A stretch of 64,000 bases of DNA from an uncultured Pelagibacteraceae bacterium. GTDB taxonomy: Bacteria > Pseudomonadota > Alphaproteobacteria > Pelagibacterales > Pelagibacteraceae. Where the stretch lies: NCBI GenBank assembly GCA_902526595.1, contig CABZLO010000004.1, positions 1-64,000 of the forward strand, written 5' to 3'. A program made the position numbers and the translations under genes. Position 1 is the stretch's first letter. Each line of letters opens with the position of its first letter. This document shows positions 40,094 through 49,445 of this stretch, in pieces. Under the pieces are notes generated by a model, which saw nothing but the letters and a program-made list of their open reading frames with translations, was not told where the DNA came from and ran no database searches.

Positions 40094-41047
40094 ATGAAAA
40101 AAATCCTGATCACTAGAAGATTGTTAAGATCTTGTGAGGATAAAGCTAAAGAAACATTTGAAGCAAATTTTAATTTAAACGACGAGTTATATTCTCAAAA
40201 AAAATTAATTGAATTAAGCGTAGGACAAGATGCAATATTATCATCTTTAACTGATAAATTAGATGCTGAAACAATTAATCAACTTTCAGATACTATAAAA
40301 ATAATTTCTAATTTTGCAGTTGGATTTGGAAATATAGACTTAGATGCAGCAAAGAAGAGAGGTATTGCAGTTACAAATACTCCAGATGTACTAACTGATG
40401 CAACAGCTGAAATTGGAATGTTGTTGATATTAGGTGCATGTAGAAGAGCTGCTGAGGGAATTGAAAGTGCTAAAGAAGGTGGTTGGAAGTGGTCTGCAGA
40501 TTATTTAATTGGTAAGCAATTAACAGGTGCAAGACTTGGAATACTTGGGATGGGGAGAATTGGTCAAAAAATTGCAAAAGTTGCTAATTCTTTAGGAATG
40601 ATCATTCATTATCACAACAGATCAAAGTTAAGTGAAGATAAAGAAAACGGAGCAACTTACCATGACAATTTGAAAGACTTACTTTCAGTATCTGATGTAT
40701 TGTCTGTTTGTTGTCCAGCTTCAAAAGAAACAGTCGATATGATCAACAAAGATACAATTGAATATTTACCTAAAGGAGCAATTGTCACAAACGTTGCAAG
40801 AGGAGATATAATTGAGGATGAAGCTTTGATTGATGCTCTGAATAGAAGAAAAGTTTATGCTGTCGGGTTAGATGTTTACAAGAACGAACCAAATTTAAAT
40901 CCTGGATATCTGAAACATAAAAGCGCATTTATACTTCCACATTTAGGTAGTGCCACAAAAGAAACTCGTACAGCAATGGCTAATTTGGCAATAGATAATA
41001 TCTATGAATTTTTTAAAACAGGTAACTGTAAAAATAAAGTTAATTAA
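40094..41047 (+). CDS. D-isomer-specific 2-hydroxyacid dehydrogenase (glycerate/glyoxylate reductase-like)
   Basis: GFGNIDLDAAKKRGIAVTNTPDVLTDATAE, LGILGMGRIGQKIAK, VARGDIIEDEAL, GLDVYKNEP, LPHLGSAT. Confidence 0.95.
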   Translation: MKKILITRRLLRSCEDKAKETFEANFNLNDELYSQKKLIELSVGQDAILSSLTDKLDAETINQLSDTIKIISNFAVGFGNIDLDAAKKRGIAVTNTPDVLTDATAEIGMLLILGACRRAAEGIESAKEGGWKWSADYLIGKQLTGARLGILGMGRIGQKIAKVANSLGMIIHYHNRSKLSEDKENGATYHDNLKDLLSVSDVLSVCCPASKETVDMINKDTIEYLPKGAIVTNVARGDIIEDEALIDALNRRKVYAVGLDVYKNEPNLNPGYLKHKSAFILPHLGSATKETRTAMANLAIDNIYEFFKTGNCKNKVN

Positions 41048-41159
41048 CAATCTCAAGTTGTATTAATTAAATCTATCATTTATTAAAATTATTCTAAGCT
41101 GCTAGACTTATTTTTTAATTCAATCTACAATTTAAAAATAAAAATTAAAGAGGGGTATA

Positions 41160-42221
41160 ATGAAAGCACAGGTGTTACATAAGTATGACCCAGAGATGAA
41201 AGAAAAGGTTTGGGTTACAGGTGAAGAGTTACCAAATCCAAAAATAGAGAAAGCCAGCGATGTAATCGTTAAAATTGGAGCTGCAGGAGTTTGCAGAACA
41301 GATTTACATATAATTGAAGGAGTATGGAAACACATTACAGACCAAAATAATGATCTATTACCAATGGTTATGGGACATGAAAATGCTGGGTGGATTGAAG
41401 AAGTTGGTAAAGATGTTACAGGATTTAAAAAAGGGGATGCAGTTATTTTACACCCTAAAGTTTCTGGCACAGGAGGAACATGTTTAGACTGCAGAAGAGG
41501 AAATGATATGCATGCGGAAGATCCTATCTTTGCAGGTTTGAATGTTAAACATGGAGGATATTCAGAATTACTTCAAACAAGTGTTAGAAATTTAATAAAA
41601 ATTCCAAAAGTTCTTGGTCCAATAGATGTAGCTCCTTTTTCTGACGCTGGTTTGACGGCCTACAGGGTAGTGAAAAAAGCTACAAGACACCTACTACCTG
41701 GAGAAACTTGTGTAATAATAGGTGCTGGTGGACTAGGGCATATAGCAATTCAATGTATGAAAGCAATGTGTGCCGCAAATATTATTGTGGTTGAAAAAGC
41801 TAAAGCACCCTTAGATCATGCAATGGAGCTTGGAGCAGACCATGGAGTCTTAATAGATGGTAATGAAATTGAGAGGGTTAAAGAGCTTACTAAAGGTAAA
41901 GGAGCAGAGGCTGTCATTGATTTTGTTGGTGAAAAAGGTTCAACACCAATGGGAATTAAAATGACAAAAGCAACTGGAACTTTTTATATTGTAGGCTATG
42001 GAGAAGAAATAAGAGTTTTGGCGATTGATATGATCGATCAAGAAAAAAGTATAGTTGGAAGTCTTGTTGGTACATGGGCTGAATTATACGAATTAATGGA
42101 ATTAGCTGACAAAGGTTTAGTTAAACTTTCTATGAAAGAATATAAACTTGAAGATGCTAACAAAGCTTTACATGACCTAAATGATGGAAAGATTAAAGGT
42201 CGTGCTGTTTTGGTTCCATAA
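41160..42221 (+). CDS. Zinc-type NAD(P)-dependent alcohol dehydrogenase
   Basis: GVCRTDLHIIEG, GHENAGWIEEVGKDV, VIIGAGGLGHIAIQ. Confidence 0.93.
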   Translation: MKAQVLHKYDPEMKEKVWVTGEELPNPKIEKASDVIVKIGAAGVCRTDLHIIEGVWKHITDQNNDLLPMVMGHENAGWIEEVGKDVTGFKKGDAVILHPKVSGTGGTCLDCRRGNDMHAEDPIFAGLNVKHGGYSELLQTSVRNLIKIPKVLGPIDVAPFSDAGLTAYRVVKKATRHLLPGETCVIIGAGGLGHIAIQCMKAMCAANIIVVEKAKAPLDHAMELGADHGVLIDGNEIERVKELTKGKGAEAVIDFVGEKGSTPMGIKMTKATGTFYIVGYGEEIRVLAIDMIDQEKSIVGSLVGTWAELYELMELADKGLVKLSMKEYKLEDANKALHDLNDGKIKGRAVLVP

Positions 42222-42245
42222 TTAACAACAAAAAGAGGGGAAAAC

Positions 42246-43781
42246 ATGAAGACAATAAAAACCTACGTAGTAGCACTTATCTCGGCTTTGTTGGTATTAA
42301 GTCCTGTTGCGTATGCTGATAAGTGGAGCGATCAGTTTCCACATATCAAGGCTACTGGAGATATTCCAGGTGATTGTTCTTATGATGCTATGTCTAAGAA
42401 AAATTACAAAGGTAAGACGCTTAAAATAAATACACATGCTGTTCCAGTTATGGGAGAGCCAACAGCTTTACATGCTGAGCAATTTGCTAAACTTACTGGA
42501 GCAAAAGTTGATGTAACACATACACCAGCTGGTGATTTGTATGCAAAAGCGATGGTTCCATTTCAAGCAGGTCAAGCTCCGTATGATATAGTTTTTGGAT
42601 TTTCAAACTTTATTAATGATTGGAAAAGATACTTAGAGCCAGTTCCAAAAAAATATGTTGAGATGAAACAAATGCAAGACGTTACTCCATCTCACATTGG
42701 TATAGCATCTTGGGATGGTGTTATGTATCAGTTTCCAGTTGATGGTGACAGACACTATTTAAAATATAGAAAAGACGTGATTGATAATCCTGAGTATCAA
42801 AAAAAATATAAAGCTGATACTGGTAAAGAGTTAAGAGTTCCAAAAACATGGAAAGAGTATGGAGAAATGGCTGCGTACTTTAATGGTTGGGACTGGGATG
42901 GAGATGGCGAGAAAGAATATGGATCTGCAGAAGTTATGAAAAAAGATGACTTGATGTATGCAGCTTTTTATTCAAGATCTGCTGCTTACTCAAAAAATCC
43001 TAAAACTCCAGGTGGTTTTTTCTTTGATTTAAAAACTATGAAACCATTGATTAACAATCCAGGTTTTGTGGAAGCTTTAACAGACTGGGTTGCAGCTACT
43101 AAATATGTTCCTCCAGGAGGAATAAACTTTGGTCTTGGTGATGAAATTGGATCATTTGGTGGTGGACAAACTTTGTTTAGTTTTTCATGGGATGATGCAT
43201 TTGTTGCTGCTATGCAACCTGACAGCCCAATTAACAACAAAGTTGGTGCTGCTCAATTACCTGGTGCAATGAAAGTTTGGAATAGATCAACAAACTCTTG
43301 GGATGATGGCTTTAACCAAGCTCCTTTCTTCGTATGGGGATGGGCAGTTGGTGTTGCTAAGAAAAGTAAAGAAAAAGAAATGGCTTTTGATTACTTATGT
43401 TTCTTTGCAAACGAAGCAAATCACCAAGCTGACATAGGTATTGGTCGTTTTGGAGTTAACCCATTTAGAAATGATGACTTTAAAGCAGATGTTTGGACTC
43501 AAATTGGTTGGGATAAAGATATTGCCCAATCATACGTTGATACCCTAGCTCAGATGGAAGATAGTAAGAATAGAGTTTTCCCATTGAGAGTTCCAGGTAC
43601 ATTTGAGTTTAACGCTGCATTAGCTACAGCTGCTGCAAAAGCTTTAGCTGGACAGTTATCACCACAAGCTGCCTTAGACGAAGCTGCTAAGCAGTGGGAA
43701 GATATACTTAATAGAGTAGGAAAAGACAATGTAAGAGCAGCTTACTCTGTTGGTGTAGCAATGGAAGATAACAAGCTTTAA
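42246..43781 (+). CDS. Sugar/polyol-type ABC transporter substrate-binding protein (GlpV-like)
   Basis: Signal peptide; extracellular solute-binding family 1-like; followed by two permeases and two ATPases; strong SD (agagggg). Confidence 0.92.
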   Translation: MKTIKTYVVALISALLVLSPVAYADKWSDQFPHIKATGDIPGDCSYDAMSKKNYKGKTLKINTHAVPVMGEPTALHAEQFAKLTGAKVDVTHTPAGDLYAKAMVPFQAGQAPYDIVFGFSNFINDWKRYLEPVPKKYVEMKQMQDVTPSHIGIASWDGVMYQFPVDGDRHYLKYRKDVIDNPEYQKKYKADTGKELRVPKTWKEYGEMAAYFNGWDWDGDGEKEYGSAEVMKKDDLMYAAFYSRSAAYSKNPKTPGGFFFDLKTMKPLINNPGFVEALTDWVAATKYVPPGGINFGLGDEIGSFGGGQTLFSFSWDDAFVAAMQPDSPINNKVGAAQLPGAMKVWNRSTNSWDDGFNQAPFFVWGWAVGVAKKSKEKEMAFDYLCFFANEANHQADIGIGRFGVNPFRNDDFKADVWTQIGWDKDIAQSYVDTLAQMEDSKNRVFPLRVPGTFEFNAALATAAAKALAGQLSPQAALDEAAKQWEDILNRVGKDNVRAAYSVGVAMEDNKL

Positions 43782-43787
43782 AAAACT

Positions 43788-43814
43788 TTGTGGCCGTCAT
43801 AACGACGGCCACAA
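43788..43814 (+). terminator. Strong hairpin between substrate-binding protein and permease genes (mRNA-stabilising/partial terminator type)
   Basis: Perfect 11-bp stem TTGTGGCCGTC / GACGGCCACAA, 5-nt loop, no downstream U-run. Confidence 0.8.
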
Positions 43815-43839
43815 CAAATAAATTCCAAAAATTACAATT

Positions 43840-44706
43840 ATGAATTTTAAGCACAAGTATGTTTTTTTATTTCCTGGTTTATTTGTGCTTATAGGAATAC
43901 TTATTTTTCCTATAATTTTTACTATCAGATTAAGTTTATCAGGCTGGAATAGTTATACGCCTGAAATGAATTTTATAGGAATTACAAATTATATAAGACT
44001 TTTTACTGACGACCCAAGATTTTGGGAGTCTTTCTTTAGACTAAGTTTTTTATCAGTTACTACTGTTATTCTTCAATACATTATTGGTTTTGCATTAGCG
44101 CTTATAGTTTGGAGAGAAATTAAATTTAAAAGATTCTTCAGAGTTATTTTTCTAATTCCTATGATGACCACACCTGTCATTATGACAGTAATTTGGAGAA
44201 CGTTTTTTCATGAGTCCCTAGGTCCTGTGAATGATCTCTTGGGTAACTTAGGAGTAGAGCCTATATTATGGCTCAGTGATCCAGTTATTGCTAAATTCAC
44301 TGTCATTATTGTTGAAGTTTGGCAGTGGACCCCATTTATGTTTTTATTGTTACTTGCAGGTTTATTATCTCTACCTAAAGAACCTTTTTTAGCTGCAGCC
44401 ATAGATGGTGCAAGTCCTTTAAGAAAGTTTGTATATGTTACATTTCCACTAATGGCACCAATCTCAATTGGTGCAATTATTATTAGATTAATTGAGGCCT
44501 CAAAGATAATGGATACAGTTTTTGTATTGACTTCTGGAGGACCAGGTACTGCAACAGAGACATCAAGTTTTTATATTTACATTAAAGGTTTAAGGGAGTT
44601 TCAAATGGGTTATGCTGCAACACTTTCTTTTACGTATTTAGTTATAATGATCATAAGTCTAACGATCATAGCAAAAGTTTTAACAAAATTGATGATTAAA
44701 GAATAA
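43840..44706 (+). CDS. ABC transporter permease (sugar type)
   Basis: EAA-like loop AAAIDGASPLRKFVYVTFPLMAP; polytopic. Confidence 0.94.
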   Translation: MNFKHKYVFLFPGLFVLIGILIFPIIFTIRLSLSGWNSYTPEMNFIGITNYIRLFTDDPRFWESFFRLSFLSVTTVILQYIIGFALALIVWREIKFKRFFRVIFLIPMMTTPVIMTVIWRTFFHESLGPVNDLLGNLGVEPILWLSDPVIAKFTVIIVEVWQWTPFMFLLLLAGLLSLPKEPFLAAAIDGASPLRKFVYVTFPLMAPISIGAIIIRLIEASKIMDTVFVLTSGGPGTATETSSFYIYIKGLREFQMGYAATLSFTYLVIMIISLTIIAKVLTKLMIKE

Positions 44707-45554
44707 TGGAAAAACTCTACAAATTTTTAAAATATACATTTATTATTCTGTGGACAGTTTTTATTGTGGCTCCTTTTCTGTGGGCTATTTCTACTTCTTT
44801 TAAAGATTTCCAGTCAGTAAATAGTAAGGTTACTTATATTCCCTGGTTAGATTTTGAACCAACACTTGAAGGATGGCGTGTATTAGTTAAGTCACCTGCA
44901 AGAGGTGGAGTGGATATTGTTGAACCTTACTTCAATAGCCTTTTTGTAACCTGCACTGCAAGTTTAATAAGTATAGTTTTAGGGACGTTAGCAGCTTATG
45001 CTCTATCGAGATTTACATTTAAAGCAGGTTTTGTAAGAAATAACGATATTACTTTCTTTTTTATATCTCAAAGAATAATGCCACCGATTGTTTTATCGAT
45101 ACCCTTTTTTATATTTTTAAGCACGATTGGATTATTAGATAGTTTGATAGGACTAGTAGTAGTTTATATAGTTCTATTAATGCCCATAGCAGTTTGGATT
45201 ATGGTAGATTTTTTTAATAGAGTTCCAAAAGAGTTAGATGAAACAGCACTGATAGACGGATGTAATCCTTACCAGGCATTTTATAAAGTTGTGCTGCCAA
45301 ACTCTATACCAGGATTAATTGTTGCAGGTATGTTCTGTATTATATTTGGTTGGATAGATTTTTTCTTTGCATTTATTTTAACATTTACAGAGGTACAATT
45401 ATTACCTGTAAAGGTTGTAGCGCTTAATTCTTCAATAACACCTTGGTGGAGCTTGTCAGCATCTGCTTTAATATCGGTCGCGCCTTTAATTATTGTAGCT
45501 TTCATTGTGGAGAGATATTTATCTAAAGGAAATTTATCTGGAGCATTAAAATAA
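44706..45554 (+). CDS. Carbohydrate ABC transporter permease
   Basis: ELDETALIDGCNPYQAFYKVVLPNSIPGL EAA loop; overlaps previous stop. Confidence 0.94.
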   Translation: MEKLYKFLKYTFIILWTVFIVAPFLWAISTSFKDFQSVNSKVTYIPWLDFEPTLEGWRVLVKSPARGGVDIVEPYFNSLFVTCTASLISIVLGTLAAYALSRFTFKAGFVRNNDITFFFISQRIMPPIVLSIPFFIFLSTIGLLDSLIGLVVVYIVLLMPIAVWIMVDFFNRVPKELDETALIDGCNPYQAFYKVVLPNSIPGLIVAGMFCIIFGWIDFFFAFILTFTEVQLLPVKVVALNSSITPWWSLSASALISVAPLIIVAFIVERYLSKGNLSGALK

Positions 45555-46633
45555 TGAATTTAATCGGAGAAAATATAACTTACAAACCAGACGATCAGTT
45601 TCATTTAAACGATGTTTCATTTAATTTTAAAAAAGGAAATCTGTATACTATCCTAGGAAGAACTTTATCTGGAAAAACTACATTTTTAAAAACAATCGCT
45701 GGTCTGCTAAACCCTGATAGTGGAAATTTATCATTTGAGGACAATGATTTTATCAAAATACCTGTGTGGGAAAGAAATGTAGCAATGGTTTATCAACAAT
45801 TTATTAATTATCCTCATCTAAATGTTTATGAGAATATAATTTTCCCCCTTAAACAAAGGAAAATAAGCGAAGATCAAATAAAGAAGGATGTAGAAGAAGC
45901 GCTTAAAACTGTAGGACTAGTCGGTTTCGAAAATAGGAAGATCCAAGAATTATCTGGAGGACAGCAACAAAGAGTTGCTTTAGCGAGATCATTAGCAAAA
46001 AAAGCAAAAATATTATTACTGGATGAACCTTTGGTTAATTTAGATTACAAATTAAGAGAACAATTAAGAGAAGAATTTAAAAGAATATTCACACAAGGTT
46101 TATCTGAAGATACTATTTTAATCTACTCTACTACTGACCCACAGGAAGTCATGGAATTAAACGGTGAGGTGATAGTGTTAGATGAGGGTAAAGTTTTACA
46201 AAAAGGACCTGCAAAAGAAATTTTTGAAAATCCTAGAACTTTAAAGGTGGCTGAAATTTCAAATGATCCACCAATGAATATTTTGAAGGGAACAAAAAAT
46301 TCTGAAAAACTAAGTTTTGAAAATATTTTAATTAATTCTCCTTCCCATTTTAAAAATTTAAGTGATCAAGGTTATAATTTTGGGATTAGGGCCTCAGAAA
46401 TAAAATTAGATGATCAAGGTGAAGAGTTTGAAATTGAACTTGCTGAAATTAGTGGCTCAGAAACCTTATTGCATTTAAAAAAAGGAGAGTCTAAGGTGAT
46501 AGCTCTTATAGAAGAAGTTATGAATTTTAAAATTCATGAAAAAGTAAAAATTAAATTTAATGAAAATAAATTATATGCTTTTGATCAAAATGAAGAATTA
46601 GTTTCTTCACCTTATGGAGTATCTCATGGCTAA
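45554..46633 (+). CDS. ABC transporter ATP-binding protein (GlpS-like; altered H-loop)
   Basis: Walker A GRTLSGKTT, signature LSGGQQQR, Walker B ILLLDEP, H-loop region IYSTTDPQEV without His. Confidence 0.93.
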   Translation: MNLIGENITYKPDDQFHLNDVSFNFKKGNLYTILGRTLSGKTTFLKTIAGLLNPDSGNLSFEDNDFIKIPVWERNVAMVYQQFINYPHLNVYENIIFPLKQRKISEDQIKKDVEEALKTVGLVGFENRKIQELSGGQQQRVALARSLAKKAKILLLDEPLVNLDYKLREQLREEFKRIFTQGLSEDTILIYSTTDPQEVMELNGEVIVLDEGKVLQKGPAKEIFENPRTLKVAEISNDPPMNILKGTKNSEKLSFENILINSPSHFKNLSDQGYNFGIRASEIKLDDQGEEFEIELAEISGSETLLHLKKGESKVIALIEEVMNFKIHEKVKIKFNENKLYAFDQNEELVSSPYGVSHG

Positions 46634-47702
46634 AATTGAGTTATCAAATATTTCTCATACTTATAACCCAAATGATAATAATCCAACTTATGCACTTAAT
46701 CCGTTTTCTATGACTTGGGAAAATGGAAAGAGATACGCAATTTTAGGACCATCTGGTTGTGGAAAAACCACAATGTTAAACATTGTTTCAGGATTAGTTA
46801 GACCATCAAAAGGAAATATTTTATTTGACGAGAATGATGTAACAGATCTTATAACGGAAGAGAGAAATATAGCTCAAGTCTTTCAATTTCCAGTTATTTA
46901 TAACACCATGACAGTTTATGATAATTTAGCTTTTCCATTAAGATGTAGAAATTTTTCAGATCAAAAAATTGAAGAAAGGGTTAAATCAGTTTCAGACACT
47001 CTTAGATTGTCATCTTTTCTAAAGTCTCCAGCAAGAAAACTTACTGCCGACCAAAAGCAACTCATATCTCTTGGAAGAGGATTAGTAAGAGAGGATGTTG
47101 CGGGTGTTTTGATGGATGAACCATTAACCGTAATTGATCCAGATTTAAAATTTAGATTAAGAAGAAATTTAAAAGAAATTAATGAACAATACAAAACAAC
47201 ATTAGTTTATGTCACCCACGATCAAAACGAAGCAATGACATTTGCTGACAATATCATTGTGATGGATCAAGGAGAAATAGTTCAAGTAGGACTTCCAAAA
47301 GACTTATTTGAAAAACCAAGAACCACATTTGTTGGATATTTTATAGGTTCCCCTGCTATGAATTTATTTAATTCTCAAATTCTTTCTGATAATTCAATAA
47401 AGCTTAATAATGATACCATTAAAACTAAAACTGACTTGTCAAAAATTAAAGACAAGAATGTAAAATTGGGAATACGATCAGAATTCATTAAAATTGCAAC
47501 TGGTCAAAAAGAAAATATTGTTAGTGTTAAAGTAACAAGAGTTGAGGATTTTGGAAATTTTAAACTCATAACTGGTAAAGCTGGCGATTTAGAGATTAAG
47601 TCTAAGGTTGAGAGAGAAATTCCAATATCACTCGAGGAGCTAAAACTTCATTTACCTGCAGAAAAATGTTGTATTTACTCTAACGAAATGCTCGTTAATT
47701 AA
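46614..47702 (+). CDS. ABC transporter ATP-binding protein (GlpT-like; altered signature motif)
   Basis: Walker A GPSGCGKTT, signature region LTADQKQLISLGRGLVR, VLMDEPLTVIDPDLK, H-loop YVTHDQNEA. Confidence 0.93.
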   Translation: MEYLMAKIELSNISHTYNPNDNNPTYALNPFSMTWENGKRYAILGPSGCGKTTMLNIVSGLVRPSKGNILFDENDVTDLITEERNIAQVFQFPVIYNTMTVYDNLAFPLRCRNFSDQKIEERVKSVSDTLRLSSFLKSPARKLTADQKQLISLGRGLVREDVAGVLMDEPLTVIDPDLKFRLRRNLKEINEQYKTTLVYVTHDQNEAMTFADNIIVMDQGEIVQVGLPKDLFEKPRTTFVGYFIGSPAMNLFNSQILSDNSIKLNNDTIKTKTDLSKIKDKNVKLGIRSEFIKIATGQKENIVSVKVTRVEDFGNFKLITGKAGDLEIKSKVEREIPISLEELKLHLPAEKCCIYSNEMLVN

Positions 47703-47704
47703 AA

Positions 47705-49282
47705 CTAATACCCAGATGCATATCCATCTTTTCTAGGATCCGAACCTCCAATTAATTTACCTTTTTTTCTGTCTATCTGGATTGCTTGACCTCCACCATG
47801 TGGATCATTAGTAAATTCTACTTTATGGCCAATAGTTTCAAGTTTACTTTTAACATCCTCGCTTATTTCTTTCTCAAGTTTGTAGATATTATTGAAATGA
47901 AATGCTCTAGGATAAGAAATGGCTTCTTGGGGAGACATATTAAAGTCAAAAATATTATTAAATACATGCACTTGTCCAACAGGTTGATATTGACCACCCA
48001 TTACTCCAAATGAAAGTACGGTTTTATTATCATTGTCTAAAGCTAAGCCTGGGATAATAGTGTGTAATGGTCTTTTGCCACCCTCAATACAGTTTGGATG
48101 ATCTCTTTCTACTCTAAAATTAGTTCCTCTATTGTGAAATAGGATACCTGACTTATTAGATGTAATCCCACTTCCAAACGAGTAGCAAATAGAATTTATA
48201 ATGGAGACAGAATTTAAATCCTTGTCAACCACTGTTAAGTATACAGTTTCTGGATGATTTGGAATCTTTAGGTCATTGATTTTATAACACTTGTTTAAAG
48301 ATATATTGTTAAATAATTCTTGAATACTTTGATCACTTAGAATTTTTTCTAGATCAATACTTATAAAATTTGGGTCTGCAATATTCTCTTCTCTTATTTT
48401 ATAACATAATTTTGTTACTTCAGCTTCAAGATGGAACCTTTCAACACTATCAGGGTTAAACTTATTTATTTTTAATTTCTCTAACAGTTTTAACATTAAT
48501 AACACTGTTACACCTGGTCCGTTAGGTGGACATTGGTGAACAGTCATATCTTTTAAATTCGAGGATATAGTTTTGGATTTTAAGGTTTTTTGAATTGAAA
48601 AATCTTCAATTGAATGTAGTCCTCCAATTTCATTTAAGCTCTTTACCATATCCTCAGCTATTGAACCTTGATAAAATTCCTTAATTCCATTTTTTTTAAT
48701 TATTTTTAGAGTATTAGCTAAAGGAATATTTTTTCTAATTTCATTATTTTTATAAACTTTTCCATTTTTTAAATATAAGTTTTTAGTAATTTTATGATTA
48801 TTTAATTTTTTAAATGACTTTTCCCAAGCTTCAGAAACTTTTTTAGTTACTTTATAACCATCTTCAGCATAATTAATTGAATTTAAAAATAATTCTCCAA
48901 AGTCTAACTTGCCATGTTCGTCGTGAATAGTTTTCCAAGCATCAAGGGCCCCTGGAATAGTTATGGAATGAGGGGTTGTTAACTCTATTTTATCAATGTC
49001 TTTACTTTCAAAAAATTCAAAGTTAGCTTTTTTAGGAGCAATACCTGATCCATTGTAGGAAATTGGATCTTTATTTTCCATTTTAACTATTGCAAAACAA
49101 TCACCCCCAATACCAGTTGAATTTGGTTCTACGACTGATAAGCAAATTGATGCTGCAATTGCAGCATCTACTGCATTTCCACCTTTTTTTAAAATATTAA
49201 GCGCTTCCTCCGTTGCGAGTGGGTGTGAAGTAGCGGCCATTGCATTTGCAGAAGTAGAGTCTGAATTTTTGTTAGATTTCAT
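47705..49282 (-). CDS. Gamma-glutamyltransferase family protein
   Basis: GGNAVDAAIAASICLSVVEPNSTGIGGDCF; ETVYLTVVDKDLNSVSIINS (nucleophile Thr); GFGSGI-like CYSFGSGITSNKSGI. No obvious signal peptide. Confidence 0.93.
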   Translation of the reverse strand: MKSNKNSDSTSANAMAATSHPLATEEALNILKKGGNAVDAAIAASICLSVVEPNSTGIGGDCFAIVKMENKDPISYNGSGIAPKKANFEFFESKDIDKIELTTPHSITIPGALDAWKTIHDEHGKLDFGELFLNSINYAEDGYKVTKKVSEAWEKSFKKLNNHKITKNLYLKNGKVYKNNEIRKNIPLANTLKIIKKNGIKEFYQGSIAEDMVKSLNEIGGLHSIEDFSIQKTLKSKTISSNLKDMTVHQCPPNGPGVTVLLMLKLLEKLKINKFNPDSVERFHLEAEVTKLCYKIREENIADPNFISIDLEKILSDQSIQELFNNISLNKCYKINDLKIPNHPETVYLTVVDKDLNSVSIINSICYSFGSGITSNKSGILFHNRGTNFRVERDHPNCIEGGKRPLHTIIPGLALDNDNKTVLSFGVMGGQYQPVGQVHVFNNIFDFNMSPQEAISYPRAFHFNNIYKLEKEISEDVKSKLETIGHKVEFTNDPHGGGQAIQIDRKKGKLIGGSDPRKDGYASGY

Positions 49283-49346
49283 TAATAAATTCTACAGAAT
49301 TAATTTGATTTAATACAAAGAATTAAAATACAATCTGGAATTGAAT

Positions 49347-49380
49347 AAATCGTCATAAGGGGCAAAACGCCCGATTTTTT
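49347..49380 (+). promoter_or_regulatory. Terminator-like hairpin in the 5' leader of the TRAP operon (candidate attenuator)
   Basis: AAATCG...GGGC-AAAAC-GCCC-GATTTTTT between divergent GGT and TRAP genes. Confidence 0.5.
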
Positions 49381-49445
49381 AGAAAGACTCTATAGTGAAT
49401 CTATGTTTTACTTCGCACAGTTAATTAACTAGAGGAGAGAACAAA

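Noticed and set aside
47705-49282. GGT-family protein as an inactivated paralogue because it reads TVYLTVVD rather than TTHYSVVD
   Set aside because: The nucleophile Thr is retained and this variant is, to my knowledge, usual for a large GGT subfamily.
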